Shown one piece after another: positions 42,868-54,477 of a DNA stretch of 64,000 bases (the first letter of the stretch is position 1; the number at the start of each line of letters is the position of its first letter). The stretch is from Orychophragmus violaceus (lineage: Eukaryota > Streptophyta > Magnoliopsida > Brassicales > Brassicaceae): positions 61,841,728 to 61,905,727 of the forward strand of contig CM058236.1 of assembly GCA_030180135.1 (NCBI GenBank), written 5' to 3'. A program made the translations under genes and the position numbers. Below the pieces are notes generated by a model. That model did no database searches. It had not been told where the DNA came from and was given only the letters and a program-made list of their open reading frames with translations.

Positions 42868-43591
42868 TGTTGGGAATGTCATAAAATCTATTGTACTTAC
42901 TCCAAGTGAAAGTCGTATTGTCGAGATGAGACAATCATATGACACTGGGCAGTCATAATGCTTTGCTAGAAGCCACTTATGATCAATGAGTTTAGAACTC
43001 ATTGCTAGTGTTATATGATCCTACAGGGTCACACACCTAAGCAAACTGAACGTTGTATATGAGGTTGATCATTAATGTAATGATCGGGTGAATGCATATT
43101 TGATATGCATTCAATACCAAGTTTCTGGGCAGTGTCGATCGACACAATAAGTGTGTCGGTCGACACAGATCGGCAGTGTCGATCGACACAAAGAGTGTGT
43201 CGGTCGACACAACTCGCGGATTACCAAGATTAATTCGGTTTAATCGTTGGTTAATTCCGTTGCGGTTTAAGTCGACATATATAAGATATATGGTCGACCT
43301 AAACTCGATTCTAACCTAATACACAACCACCATAAAAGAAACAGAAACCTCTTGAGAGATCTGATCTCTAAAGGCACTAGCATCCCTTCTGTTCAGTTTG
43401 TGTGCGTGTGGATACCAGTAGAGGCGCAGCATTTGAGGCGCTCTAGATCTCGATTATCTGCAAATCTTTCGCTGCTAATTACCAGGTAAATCTGAGATCC
43501 CAATGATTCAATTACATGAACCCTAGATCCTAGGCTTGGAATTCAAACCAGGGTTGCCTAATTGGATTAGGAACTGCTAGAAATTTCTTCA
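42868..43591 (+). repeat. Cop-C 3' LTR
   Basis: 724 bp from TGTTGGGAATG to TTTCTTCA. It is 41 bp longer than the Cop-B LTR, mainly because it has two GTCGATCGAC modules (43133-43212) instead of one. TATA palindrome at 43271-43298. TTTTG follows; no left duplication survives to compare. Confidence 0.93.
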
Positions 43592-44324
43592 TTTTGAACC
43601 CCAGTTCTTTATTTGATTTTATAATATTTGGTTTTCTATTCATGATGTCTTCTGTTTCGATGAACATGTCTGAGTAGATTACATGTTAGGTTTAGGAATT
43701 CTCATTAGGGATTTCATGGAATTATAGGTTAATCAATCTGTAGGATTCATATCTGTTAGTTCTTCATCTAGGATTGTTCTTACTGCTTAATCTGAATTAG
43801 CTACCCAGATTTATGATGTTAGGTTGATTGATACAACGACAGTTGGTTAATTAGCTAGAAAGAACCTAGATGAGCAATTTAATTACTCGCAAAGGAATTT
43901 GGTTTAATTAGATTGTGAACATATCGAACTTGGAATTAAAGCTGGTTTAATATGTTAGTAATTGCAAAGGAATTTGGATTGCTGCACTTAGACTTAGAGA
44001 ATTCTCACAACGACAGTTGGTTAATTCTATATCTGTGTTTGAGTTCTAGAATAGTTCTTAATTAGATCCCGATTGATTGATTGCTTGTGTTCCTGATTTC
44101 CTGAGAACTCCCTAGACTTAACGCTTCGCTTCCTTGCTCACAAACTCGCTATTTACCTTTCTGCTTGCTTTTTAGTTTCTAATCATATTTGCTTTCTCCT
44201 AGTTTAATCTTTTCTATTTCAATTCTATCGTTGACCGGAGTCCCTGTGGATTCGATACCCTAAGTACTACAACTACATCACTGTGCACTTGCAGTTAGTA
44301 TAGGGATAAAACTTACACCTATCA
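43592..44324 (+). repeat. Ath-P: right half of a plus-strand Athila LTR
   Basis: It begins mid-LTR (TTTTGAACCCCAGTT, as at 21493 in the solo LTR) right after Cop-C, into which the LTR is split, and ends CCTATCA. A tRNA-Asp-type PBS with two mismatches follows at 44331-44348, so this is a 5' LTR. The left half is missing. Confidence 0.8.
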
Positions 44325-44564
44325 AGTTTTTGGCGCCATTTCTGGGGACTCTTTTGAGTCTTCGATAGATTTGAACTTAGGGTTTAGACTAGGTTTTTCG
44401 TTTTTCTTTATTGTTACTAATTTTTTTTTTTTTTCTATTTTTGCGTTTCAGGTACGCCTGTAATCGCCCTGCATCGATCGACACAAGGCGAAAAACTTAG
44501 TCTAAATTCTAAACTCAAATATATCAAAGACTCAAAAGAGTCCCCGGCAACGGCACCAAAAACT
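44325..44564. other. Head-to-head Athila 5' interiors
   Basis: The plus-strand interior start (44325 to about 44440) meets the minus-strand interior start of Ath-H (about 44470 to 44564; PBS 44541-44558 on the minus strand). The two heads are inverted copies. A single GTCGATCGAC palindrome (44476-44488) lies at the join. Confidence 0.65.
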
Positions 44565-45726
44565 TGATATGCTCGAGTTTTAATCCCTAGAGCTACACCG
44601 AAAGTGCACAGACGTGACTAGTAGTATATATCCACAGAGACTCAATAGTCTTACGATAGATTATAGAGGGTCGAATTAAGCTAATCATAGCAGAGAATAA
44701 AGGAGTAATCAAAGCAGTAAAGTAAATCAAGCGGTTGTAAATCAATTAAGCGAAGCGTCAAGTCAAGGGAGTTCTCAGGAAATCGGGAGTATAGGATAAT
44801 CAATCAATCGAGATCAAATTAAGAAATGTTCTAGAACTGGAATCACAGAAGTATAACGAACCAAATTTCGTTGCGAGTATTATCTATGTCTAGCAAACTA
44901 GAAAACCAACTTTCGTTGCGAGTTCTAGAGGTCATAAACATTCATTAATCTCAGGTTCTTTCGTTCACAATTTCCATAAGCCAAATTTCTTTGTGAATAG
45001 TTCAATTGCTCATCTAGGTTCTTTCTAGCTAATTAACCAATTGTCGTTGCGAGAATCAACCTAACATCATAAATATGGGTAGCTAATTCATATTAAGCAT
45101 TAAGAACAACCCTAGATGAAGAACTAGAAGTTATGAATCCCTACGGATTGATTAACCTAATATTCCATGAAATTCCTAATGAGAATCTCTAAACCTAACA
45201 AGTAAACTATTCAGACATGGCAGATGAAACAAAAGACATGATGAGTAGAATACTGAATATCATAAAAGAAGTAAAGAAACAAGGGTTCGAAATCTCTTCT
45301 TTCTCAAGTACAAGACCAGCCCCAAAATCTCTCAATCTCTGATAAGTAAAGCGTAGCCTAAACAATAGCTTAAAGACCCTAATATAATAGTCTAAACACG
45401 TTTTGGGCTTCTTTATAATTATGAAAAACTTATGGGCTAAGCTGAAATTTCCACAAATCTTCATTAACTCGGCGAGAATTATCTGATCACAATGTGTGTC
45501 GATTGACGCCCAGGATGTGTCGATCGATGTTGAACTCTATTCTCGCCAGTGATTTCTTCTTCTCGCACAAATTCTCCACATAGCTCCAGAATGCGCCATA
45601 ATGTCCAAATATGCTCCAAACGTACCTAGACCTATAAAACACCTGAAAGGACTCCAAAACACACTAAAAGACTCAATAACAAAGACATATACAATGGTCA
45701 AAAACCCTAAAAAGCATGATATATCA
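44565..45726 (-). repeat. Ath-H 5' LTR
   Basis: 1162 bp, TGATATGCTCGAG to GATATATCA on the plus strand, similar to 23927-25081. Module pair at about 45495-45532 with one decayed CG (TCGATTGAC). GTCAT follows. Confidence 0.88.
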
Positions 45727-46473
45727 GTCATTGGTCGCAACTCGATTTAAAGGACGTGCATCTGTGTGGTAGCAAGTGGTAGCAACAGGTCAAAGAGCAG
45801 CGTGCCCAAGCTGGTAAAAGTCGCATTACATCATGGGAAAAATTGAAACGTGAGCTTCGTAAAGATTTTTTCCTTACAACTATATGCGTACGATTTACAA
45901 TCGTCTGCAAAACCTGTGTCAGGGTAAAAATCAGTGGATGACTATGCATCAGAACTATTTGCGTTGTTAGCACGGAACACACTTACTGAATTCGATGATT
46001 AACTGGTCTCTCGCTTCATGGGTGGTCTTCGACTGCAAATCCAGAATGCACTTCTGGAGTTTGACCCGTCTACAGTGTCGAAAGCTCATCAGGGAGCTTT
46101 ACTCATTGAACAACAACTTCATTCCAATGCAGGTTTGTGGAATGTTGGCCGCCTGCGATCGAATGATTTCTCTGATTTAGGGGATCAGCGCACACTGGAG
46201 ACGCAGTCTTCGGGTAAAAAAATTGAACCGGCTGAGTCTTCGGGGACACGACAACCGCGACCTCAAGGGTTTCGTTGTTTTGGCTGTGGTAAAATTGGCC
46301 ATCGCCAATCAGCCTATCCGAAACAGGGGCGTGGATTGTACAACAATGATGCGCATGTGTATGATGATGATTATGATGAGCTTGCACATGAATTGGATGA
46401 TGAGCTCGTGACTGGAGACACGGGAGTCAACCTGGTGATTCACCGCAACTTCCTTCTTCCCCAAGGAGTTTAG
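45727..46473 (+). pseudogene. Gyp-G gag, C-terminal part with degenerate zinc knuckle
   Basis: After GTCAT (the second, mutated target copy) the gag core resumes with VATRFKGRA. It is broken early by a stop and a short duplication (GTGGTAGCAA repeats near 45768-45790). An open stretch 46018-46473 carries SRFMGGLRLQIQNALLEF and a knuckle CFGCGKIGHRQSAY, whose last Cys is Tyr (TAT at 46315-46317). The start of the protease follows. Confidence 0.85.
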
Positions 46474-48333
46474 GAACCATGGCTGAGAGCCAATATCTTC
46501 CAGATGACTTGCACTATCCGTGGAAAAGTTTGTACACTCATGATCGACTCGGGAAGTTGCACCAATTAAATTTCCGAGGAAGCAGTTGCCAAGCTATCAT
46601 TGTTTACTGAACCGCAACCTCAACCTTACAACTTTTTTTGGCTGAATTCGAAGACTGACTTGCGGATCTCTAAACGGTGTTGTATGCCCTTCTTTATTGG
46701 CAATAACTACAAGGACTTGATCTGTTGCGATGTGATACCGATGGACGCTTGCCATCTCCTTTTGGGATGTCCTTGGAAATACGACCGGGGTACACTCCAT
46801 GATTGTTTCTCCAACACTTACAAGTTCATATTTGAGGAAAAACGCACCACTTTGCTGCCATCTCCAACCATTTTTGACTCGGCTGTTTGCAAATCTGATG
46901 TTAGTACTGTTAATCGCACACCTAACAATCCTGTCCTTTTTGTCAACATGTCACAATTTGAAAAGGATTTGGTCACTGCATCATACGTCTTGGCTCTGGT
47001 GGTCTCATTTCTGGATGAGGCAATTGTCGTTGTTGCACCGCCGGCGTTTCAACCGGTTTTGACAAAGTCCGCCGACGTGTTTCCTTCTGACCTTCCTGCA
47101 GGTCTACCGCCATTGCGTGATATTCAGTATTGCATCGATCTGGCTCCACATTCGTCCTTGCCGAATAGACCTCATTACAGAATGAGTCCTCATGAACATG
47201 ACGAGCTTCGACGTCAAGTGGAGGAGCTGATAAGTAAAGGCCACATACAGGAAAGTTTGAGTCCTTGCATTGTACCCGCACTGTTGATTCCTAAGAAGGA
47301 TGGGTCTTGGAGAATGTGCGTAGATAGTAGAGCTATCAATCGCATAACCATTAGGTACCGCTTTCCTATCCCACGGTTAGAGGATCTCCTCGACCAGATT
47401 GGGCATGCTTCCATCTTCACAAGGCTGGATCTTAAGAGTGGATACCAGCAAATTTGTATTCGCCCCGGTGACGAATGGAAAATAGCTTTCAAAACTTGTG
47501 AAGGTTTGTTTGAATGGCTGGTCATGCCTTTTGGCCTGTAAAATGCGCCTAGCACGTTTATGCGCGTCATGAACCAGGCATTGTGTTCGTTCATTGGGTG
47601 TTGTGTTGTTGTTTACTTCAATGATATTATCATTTTCGGTGCATCTTAAGACGAGCATATCCAGCACCTTCGTGATGTGTTGTTGATCCTGCGGCGTGAG
47701 AAATTGTTTGCAACTACATATAAGTGCTCTTTCGGAGTTGAACATGTTCTGTTTTTGGGATACATCATCTCTGTTCGAGGATTGGAAGTTGATCCAACGA
47801 AAATTTATGTGATCCCGACATGGCCTACACCATCGTCTATAACGGATGTTCGAAGTTTCCATGGATTGGCCTCGTTTTATCGAAGTTTCATTAGCCACTT
47901 TAGTACAATCATGTCTCACATCACTGATTGTATTAAATGTCTCCCGTTTTTGTGGACTCCAGAGGTAGAATCAGCATTCCAGTTGATCAAGACCAAGTTG
48001 TCGTCTGCTCCTGTACTAGTCCTCCAGAACTTCGATATGGCATTTGAATTACACTGCGACGCTTCCAAGGATGGTATGGGTTCTCGGCTTCTCTATAGCA
48101 CATATGATGTCGAGCTATACGACGTGGTTCAACTGGTCAAGCATTGGCGACAATACCTTTTTCATAATGAGTTTGTGTTGTTTACTGACCATGACGCCTT
48201 GAAACACATGGGATCGCAGGAAAAGGTATCTTCTCGCCATGCCTCCTGGTTTTCTTATTTGCAACAATTTACCTTTGTGATCAAGCACAAGTAAGGGCAC
48301 TTGAACAAGGTGGCGGATTCTCTCAGTCGATGA
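46474..48333 (+). pseudogene. Gyp-G protease, RT and RNase H remnant
   Basis: The protease shows IDSGS near 46540 followed by a stop. The best open part, 46600-47541, includes the RT N-terminal half (PALLIPKKDGSWRMCVDSRA, then FTRLDLKSGYQQI). A stop sits at 47539-47541. The catalytic motif reads YFNDI (near 47620) instead of YFDD. RNase H motifs (HCDASKDGMGS, FTDHDALKH) follow to a stop at 48292-48294. Frame changes and stops make it inactive. Confidence 0.88.
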
Positions 48334-49599
48334 CATGATCTCTTGTCGACCCTTCATGTTTATGTTCTTGGTTTTGAATTCTTGCCCGAGCTTTACTTAA
48401 CAGGCCCTTACTTTGCTAAGATTTGGACTGATGTGAAACTTATAGGGAAAGGAGAGTTCTATATCTTTGAGGAGTTTTTGTTTAAAGGTAATCCCTAAAT
48501 GCAACTTTCAGCTTCGTATCATTAAGGATCTACATAGCGAAGGTCATATTGGGCGTGATTAAACACTGAAGTTGGTCTCGGAGTCTTACTTCTGGCCAAG
48601 CTTACAACTAGATGTTGCTCGGTTTGTCTCACGGTTCAGCATTTTTCAATCCTCTAAAGATCATGCTTCGAATGCAGGTTTATATCTTCCTCTGCCTATT
48701 CCAACTCAACCTTGGTCGGACTTAAGCATGGACTTCGTACTCGGATTTCCTCGCACTCAACAAGGTCATGATTCGATCTTTGTCATTGTCGATCGTTTTT
48801 CGAAAATGTTCCACTTTGTACCATGCAAGAAAACAACGGATGATGTCCAAGTTGCCACATTGTTCTTTTGATAGGTACACAAACTCCATGGGCTGACGCT
48901 TTCAATTGTGTCGGATCGTGACTCGCGTTTTCTTAGCCATTTCTGGTGGTCCTTATGGCGTTTGTTGCATACTAGCTTGGACATAAGCTCCGCTTACCAC
49001 CCACAGACGGATGGACAGACGGAGGTAACGAATATAGCGCTGGAGAATTTGTTATGTTGTCTTGTGGGAGACAATATACATTCGTGGGATACTGTTTTGT
49101 GTCAGGCCGAATTCGCACATAACATGTCAGTCAATCGTAGTACGGGATTCAGTCATTTCCACATTTTATGGTACCAATCGACGAGGACCGACTGATCTCA
49201 ACTTAGCTCCTAATCGAACTCGCCATCATGGTAGGGCGTGTGACTTTGTTGATGAGTTTGCGTCACTTCATCAGCAGGTACATGCTAATTTGGAAGCCGC
49301 AACTACCAAGTATAAAACTGATGTTGATGATCGTCGCCGTGATCTTCAGTTCAGTGTTGGAGATTTTGTCTGAGCTGTTCTTACTAAAGAATGTTTTCCT
49401 GCTGAGTCATATAACAAATTTAAGCAACGAAAGATTGGGCCTTTGGAGATCATTGAGAAGATAAACAATAATGCGTACCGGCTGCAACTCCCTCCTCACA
49501 CGAACACAACGGGGGTTTTCAACGCAAGCATGTGGTGCCTTATTTGGGGGATGACTTGCTGGAAAATTCGGGTCGAATTTTTTCTAACCCTAGGCGACC
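48334..49599 (+). pseudogene. Gyp-G integrase remnant
   Basis: Pieces in shifting frames: a degraded zinc finger (HIGRD near 48549), the core PWSDLSMDFVLGFP with its Asp near 48730, SDRDSRFLSHFW near 48912, and YHPQTDGQTEV near 49000 with the Glu. C-terminal pieces reach 49590. No chromodomain could be recognised. Confidence 0.85.
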
Positions 49600-49940
49600 T
49601 TATGTAGCGTAGCCCACGCTTTCATCTATTCGGTTAATGGGCTCTTTAAGATTTTGTTTTTTTTTTATTTGGTGTTAAATATTATGATGAGTTTTATTTG
49701 TGTTTATCTATTAGAGATATGGTTTTATTTTTAGGAGGGGTTTATCTTTAGGAGGTGTTTATATACTCATCTTGTAAACCTAATTGAGATTACGTTTTAT
49801 GCAATATTCAATAAGAACATAGTTCTATCAAAACCGATAATCGCCACACAAGTTCTTGTGTTTGCCGATTCTCGTCCGAGCTCTTAGACATCTTTGGATT
49901 CTACTACGCTTGGCTCTTCTCTCTATCCACTGCTACAACA
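49600..49940 (+). repeat. Gyp-G 3' LTR
   Basis: 341 bp. The first base pair of the terminus is mutated (TTATG instead of TGATG). It is followed by GTCTC (49941-49945). Confidence 0.9.
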
Positions 49941-49945
49941 GTCTC

Positions 49946-50605
49946 CTACATGGAATTCAGGTATGAGTTCTGGATATTTGGCTCAGGGTTGTGATGATCA
50001 GGAGCAATTCAGTCTCAAAGCGTGAAGGTGACTCAGTCTGTATTTGATGCATATCAGAAGGTACAAGTGTGATGGTCTTGGCTGATACTCTGAATGTTTA
50101 GGATCTTCAATATGTAAGGAATCAAGACTAGTTTAATTTCTATCAAGTTTGTATGTTCACTGGGCAAAGTCTTAGCCAAGTTTTCAGTGCTAGGTGCTAG
50201 TATGTTTTTTCTGGTTAAGAATGTGCATGAGTTTTTTTGATGCAAACTTGTGGTTAAGATGTGTAAAGAACAATTCATTGGAAGCTCAGTAAGGTGTATG
50301 ACTATGGGATTCCTTAGTTGTTTGTTTGGTATGAGGGTTTGTGGTTGTTTAAACGTCTATGGTGGGTTGAGATTCATGAAAGAAATTTTAGGAAATCCTT
50401 AAAAGGAGTGGTCAACAAATATGTTGGAATATGACAAGCTAAGTGATTTAAGGATGTATAAGTTTGAAGTGAATAGAACAGCAGATTGACGTTGATAGTC
50501 ATCAAGGTGGAGTTTGTTGAAGTCTTGGTGATGGATATCAAATTCAATTGTTGCATAAACTCGACTTGTAATGTCATTTGAAGGCTGGTCTAAATCAAGA
50601 GGTGG
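49946..50605 (+). other. LARD-F interior, right part
   Basis: Non-coding continuation of 22446-23135. I see no domain, only short chance ORFs. It ends at the LINE poly-A tail. Confidence 0.5.
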
Positions 50606-50611
50606 TTTTTT

Positions 50612-51542
50612 TTTTTAGCATCAAAAAGATCATTCTTTTCCGACAAGGCAAATGAGTTAGCTTCGAGCGCTAACAATGCCTCAGGTTCCGTGGTTACAAA
50701 AGAGAATAAGCTATCCCGAACGCGAGCCCCTTTAGCAAGCTCGTCTGCTCGGGCATTTTGAGAACGGGGAATAAAGGAGATACTAAAAGCTGTGAAAAGA
50801 GATTTAAGATGAGATGCCAAGATCGGCCATTCTTCATTCTTTGCGAGTAGCTGCACCAATTGTTTATAGTCTGATAAGAAGTGAACCTCGGTTATCTGCC
50901 TCCTTTGTAGTGATTCCATCACCCACAACAGTCCTAAGAACTCCGCATGGAGAGCTTATTTAGTAGCGTCGCATCCCTTTAGTCCCTGCAAAATAACTGA
51001 CTCGTGTTTGCTAAGCGTGAATCCAATCCCCATCTTCTTATCCTTTGCTATCCGTGAAGCATCGAAGCTGCATCTCCACATCTGGGTTGGGTTCGTCACC
51101 GTGTCCTCTTCAGGCGTGAGCTCCGTAGGTTCATCAATAATTTCGGATAAAAGCTGAGCTGTTGTCCAAGATGTAGCCTCTGTCAACGCCAATTCTACTG
51201 TGTCCTTTGGGGACGTATTTTTCCTTGAAAGACCTTGGCGTTCCTTGATTTCCAAATGTACCAAACTAACCAGGAAAAGATTTCTAGGTGTTGCGATAAA
51301 GCCCCCTGTTCTTTTGCTCTCCACATCAAAAAGTCCATGTTGTTGAAAAGGGAAGTACTCGGGAAAACCCCCGGTTTCGATGGCACATAAGAAAGAGCCC
51401 AACACTGGATCTCTGGAGGGCATTCGAATAATATATGGTTTATCGACTCTACTTCTGTGCCACATCTCTGGCAGGATCTATCGTGTCCACAGTGTCTGTC
51501 CGCCAATCTACTAGCGGCTGCGACATGACCATATAAGGCTTG
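50612..51542 (-). pseudogene. LINE-L ORF2, zinc-binding region and RNase H
   Basis: A zf-RVT-like region (CQRCGTEVESINHILFECP) follows an in-frame TGA at 51545-51543. A frameshift lies near 51230. The RNase H begins CSFDASRIA and has an in-frame TAA at 50958-50956 before ALHAEFLGL; it ends with ARADELAKGARV. The ORF closes a few bases before the poly-A tail. Confidence 0.88.
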
Positions 51543-52730
51543 TCAGAGGAAGTGTTTCATTTTCCTCGGAGCTTTAACTTTCCAGACTTGTTTCCGAAGC
51601 GCTAGAGAACTAGGTTCCATGTTGGGCATAGGCGAACCATCCCGAGCAATATCACAAGCTATTTTATATCCTTCGCGTACCGTATATCCTCCCGTCTTCG
51701 AGCAGTCCCAAGAGAAGGAATCCTTTCTATTTGTCTTGCTAGGTCTGAGTTTGTAAATGCGTTCAGCATCTTCCTCCCGTATTATCTGTCGGATAAACTT
51801 CATGTTCCACTCCTTAGAGTTGAAGTCAATAAGATGATGAACATGCAGGTCGTGGTCCCGGATTAGATCCTTAGCATGCGGTGGTCTAGCTGGGTCGGCT
51901 GGGATCCACAAGTCTTCCCATACCTTCGTGTCTGCTCCATTCCCAATCGTTTTCCTTAGACCTTTTGCGATTATAGGTTTTGCAGCCAGGATGCTCCTCC
52001 AGCCAAACGATGGGTTGCTAGATTTCTCCACAAGCATTGGGCTCGAGTGGCGGTAGTATCTTCCTTTTAATATTCTGGCTAGGAGCGAGTCAGGAAATAT
52101 CAGCAGCATCCACAGTTGTTTTGCAACCAATGCTAGATTAAATTCATGGAATTCTCTAAATCCTAGCCCGCCCTCTTCCAGGGGAAAGCAAATCTTGTCC
52201 CAACAGCTCCAATGGAGGCCTTTTTTCTCACCGTTCGAGCTCCACCAAAATCTCGCAACAGCACTTGAGAGTTTCTTTGTTACTTCCATGGGCAGTAGGA
52301 AGCATGACATCACATACGTAGGCACCGCTTGTGCGATCGCCGTAATTTGTACTTCCTTCCCACCTCTAGACAGGAGCCGTCCAGACCATGAGTTGATTTT
52401 CCCATTGAGCATCTCTTGGACATAGGAGAAGACTTGTTTCTTAGATCCACAAATCTTCTCTGGTATTCCTAAATACATACCCATTCCGCCTTCTTTAAGA
52501 ATTGCGAGCGATCTTTTCAGATCGTGTTTTAAGGACGTGGTGACCTTGGAACCGAACATAACTGAGGGATTTTCTTTATTCAGTTGTTGTCCCGAGGCTT
52601 GACCGTACACGTCAATGATTCTCATTAGTTCTTCACATTGAGATTCATCCGCCTTACAAAAAAAGAGGCTATCATCTGCGAAGAGAAGGTGTGAAACGGG
52701 AGGGCATCCTCTTGCGATTTTTTTGCGGTA
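51543..52730 (-). pseudogene. LINE-L ORF2, RT C-terminal half
   Basis: The catalytic FADD is at 52682-52671 on the minus strand, in frame with the long open stretch 51543-52625 (RT thumb and connection, WWSSNGEKKGLHWSCWDKIC, GGLGFREFHEFNLALVAKQ). The N-terminal half is in another frame; the shift is near a run of seven T at about 52719. Confidence 0.9.
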
Positions 52731-53691
52731 ATTCGCTTTTGTCGTTCCGCCTCATTGATGTGAGATATAAGAACTTCAGTACATAGGATAAATAGGAAGG
52801 GTGAGAGAGGGTCCCCTTGTCTCAATCCTCGGCTAGGAGATATATGACCTTTGTCTTCTCCATTTAGTAGGACTTTATACGAGACCGATGAGACACATGT
52901 CATGATCCAAGAGATCCAGCGCTCGTCGAACCCCATCATTCTCATAAGAGCATCCAAGAAGTTCCATTCCACTCTGTCATAAGCTTTACTCATATCTGTC
53001 TTGATTGCAACATATTTTGATTTGCAGCTTGCGTTGGTCCTCAGAGCGTGGAACATTTCCTGGGCCACCAGAATATTGTCTGTGATCAGACGTCGAGCCA
53101 CAAAGGCTGATTGAGTCTCCGATATAAGAACCGGGAGAATCTTTTTTAGTCGAGATGATAAGATCTTGGAGATTATCTTGTAGCTTACGTTGCATAAGCT
53201 TATCGGTCTGAACTCTTTCATGTTTGATGTTTTAGACACCTTCGGGATGAGACAAATATTTGTATCATTCATCCTTGCATCTAGTTCTCCATTATCAAAG
53301 AAATTGAGTACCGCCGCAATGACATCCTTTCCGATCGTATTCCATAATCTCTGAGAGAACAGACTTGTCATCCCATCTGGACCAGGAGCTTTATTCGGGT
53401 TGATCGCAAAAACTGTGTCTTTTATCTCCTTTTTGGGAGATCGCTTGGTCAGACTTCGGTTCATCTCTTCAGTAACATTCGCGGTAATAAACCGGATAGA
53501 ATCCTCAATAGTGTCCGGATCCATAGTTGAGAGAGCGTCTGGAAAAATTCTGTCGCCACCTCCTCTATTCTTTCCTCCGTCTCAGCCCACTGATCTCGAG
53601 AGTCCTTTAGGCGAATGATCCAATTTCGAGCCCTTCTTTGTTTTGTAATAGCTTGGAAATTTTAGTATTCCGGTCACCTTCGCGATGGTAT
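52720..53691 (-). pseudogene. LINE-L ORF2, RT N-terminal half
   Basis: The open frame 52625-53524 carries NPNKAPGPDGMTSLFSQRLW, FRPISLCNVSYKIISKILSS, the DMSKAYDRVEW catalytic Asp and GLRQGDPLSPFLFILC. These are fingers-palm motifs of an L1-type RT. The true frame leaves near 52720. Upstream it runs into Ath-K at 53691. Confidence 0.9.
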
Positions 53692-54477
53692 TGATAGGTC
53701 AAGAATTATCCCTATTCTAACTGTAAGTGCACAGTGATGCAGATGTAGTACTTAGGGTATCGAATCCACAAGGACTCCGGTCACATGATAGATTGAAGGT
53801 AATTCGGATTTAAGTCAAGCGAAGCAAATTGTAAAGCAGTAAACAAAATAGCAAGTAAACAGATCAAGCGATATGGATGTAAGCAATCAAACGAAGGCGT
53901 TAGGTTTTGGGAATTTCTCAGGATATCAGGAGATCAGATAACAGATAATCAGATTCAATCTATATTATTCTTGAACTAGAATCACGAAGGTAAAACTAAC
54001 CAGCTTTCGCTGTGATAATTATCTATGTCTAACAACCTAGTAGACCAACTTTCGTTGCGAATCTAGAGTTCTAAACATGCATTAATTTCAAGTTCGTTCG
54101 TTCACAACTTCTCTAGAACAAATTTCTTTGCGAATAGACAAGTTGCTCACCTAAATCAGATCTAGTTAATTAACCAACTGTCGTTGTGTAAATCAACCTA
54201 AAATTAATAATCTAAATGGCCAGTTCAGATTAAGCATTAAGAACAGATTAGATGAAGAACTAGATGATGAATCTAAATAAATCGGTTAATCAAACATTCT
54301 TTCAAATCCCTAATGAGAATCCCTAACCTAACAAGAGATCTACTCAGGCATAGCAATCATAGCAGAAAACATAGTCAAAATAGATGTCATAAATCAATCA
54401 AGAGAATAAGGACAGGGGTTCGAAATCAAGTCTCTTTCGAGAACAAAACCAGCCCCTCAAAACTATCTCTAAGAAAA
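53692..54477 (-). repeat. Ath-K 3' LTR, truncated
   Basis: It aligns with 55982-56768 and stops at AAGAAAA, where it joins gag sequence. The missing part is about 400 bp. Confidence 0.88.

Larger units (their letters stand above)
29467..43591 (+). mobile_element. Cop-C: second gag-only copia element, split by Cop-E
   Basis: It belongs to the Cop-B family. The 5' LTR lacks its first part (joined to the CACTA end at 29467) and the 3' LTR is complete. The overlapping LTR parts differ at about 11 of 524 positions. It has an iMet PBS, a module-rich leader, an open gag and a collapsed pol with the same lesions as Cop-B. Cop-E sits in the U3-like insert between IN and RT. To the right it joins an Athila LTR. 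Confidence 0.92.
23927..45726 (-). mobile_element. Ath-H: minus-strand Athila-type element hosting many nested insertions
   Basis: The 3' LTR is at 23927-25081 and the 5' LTR at 44565-45726, in the gag of Gyp-G. The duplications GTCGT (23922-23926) and GTCAT (45727-45731) differ at one base. A polypurine tract lies inside the 3' LTR (plus strand ACTCCCCCACACTTAG at 25082) and a tRNA-Asp-type PBS inside the 5' LTR. Only about 170 bases of its own 3' interior and about 90 of its 5' interior remain. The rest is later insertions, and no Athila coding sequence of its own is left. Confidence 0.8.
23136..49940 (+). mobile_element. Gyp-G: decayed Ty3/gypsy element, split by Ath-H
   Basis: LTRs 23136-23473 and 49600-49940 (338 and 341 bp, roughly 7% apart) and a GTCTC duplication (23131-23135, 49941-49945). 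The order gag, protease, RT, RNase H, integrase is that of gypsy. Ath-H lies in its gag. Without Ath-H the element is about 5 kb. Many stops and frameshifts make it non-functional. Confidence 0.9.

Noticed and set aside
46597..46800. Antisense ORFs along Gyp-G and the LINE
   Set aside because: They are shadows of RT, gag or ORF1 coding sequence on the opposite strand.
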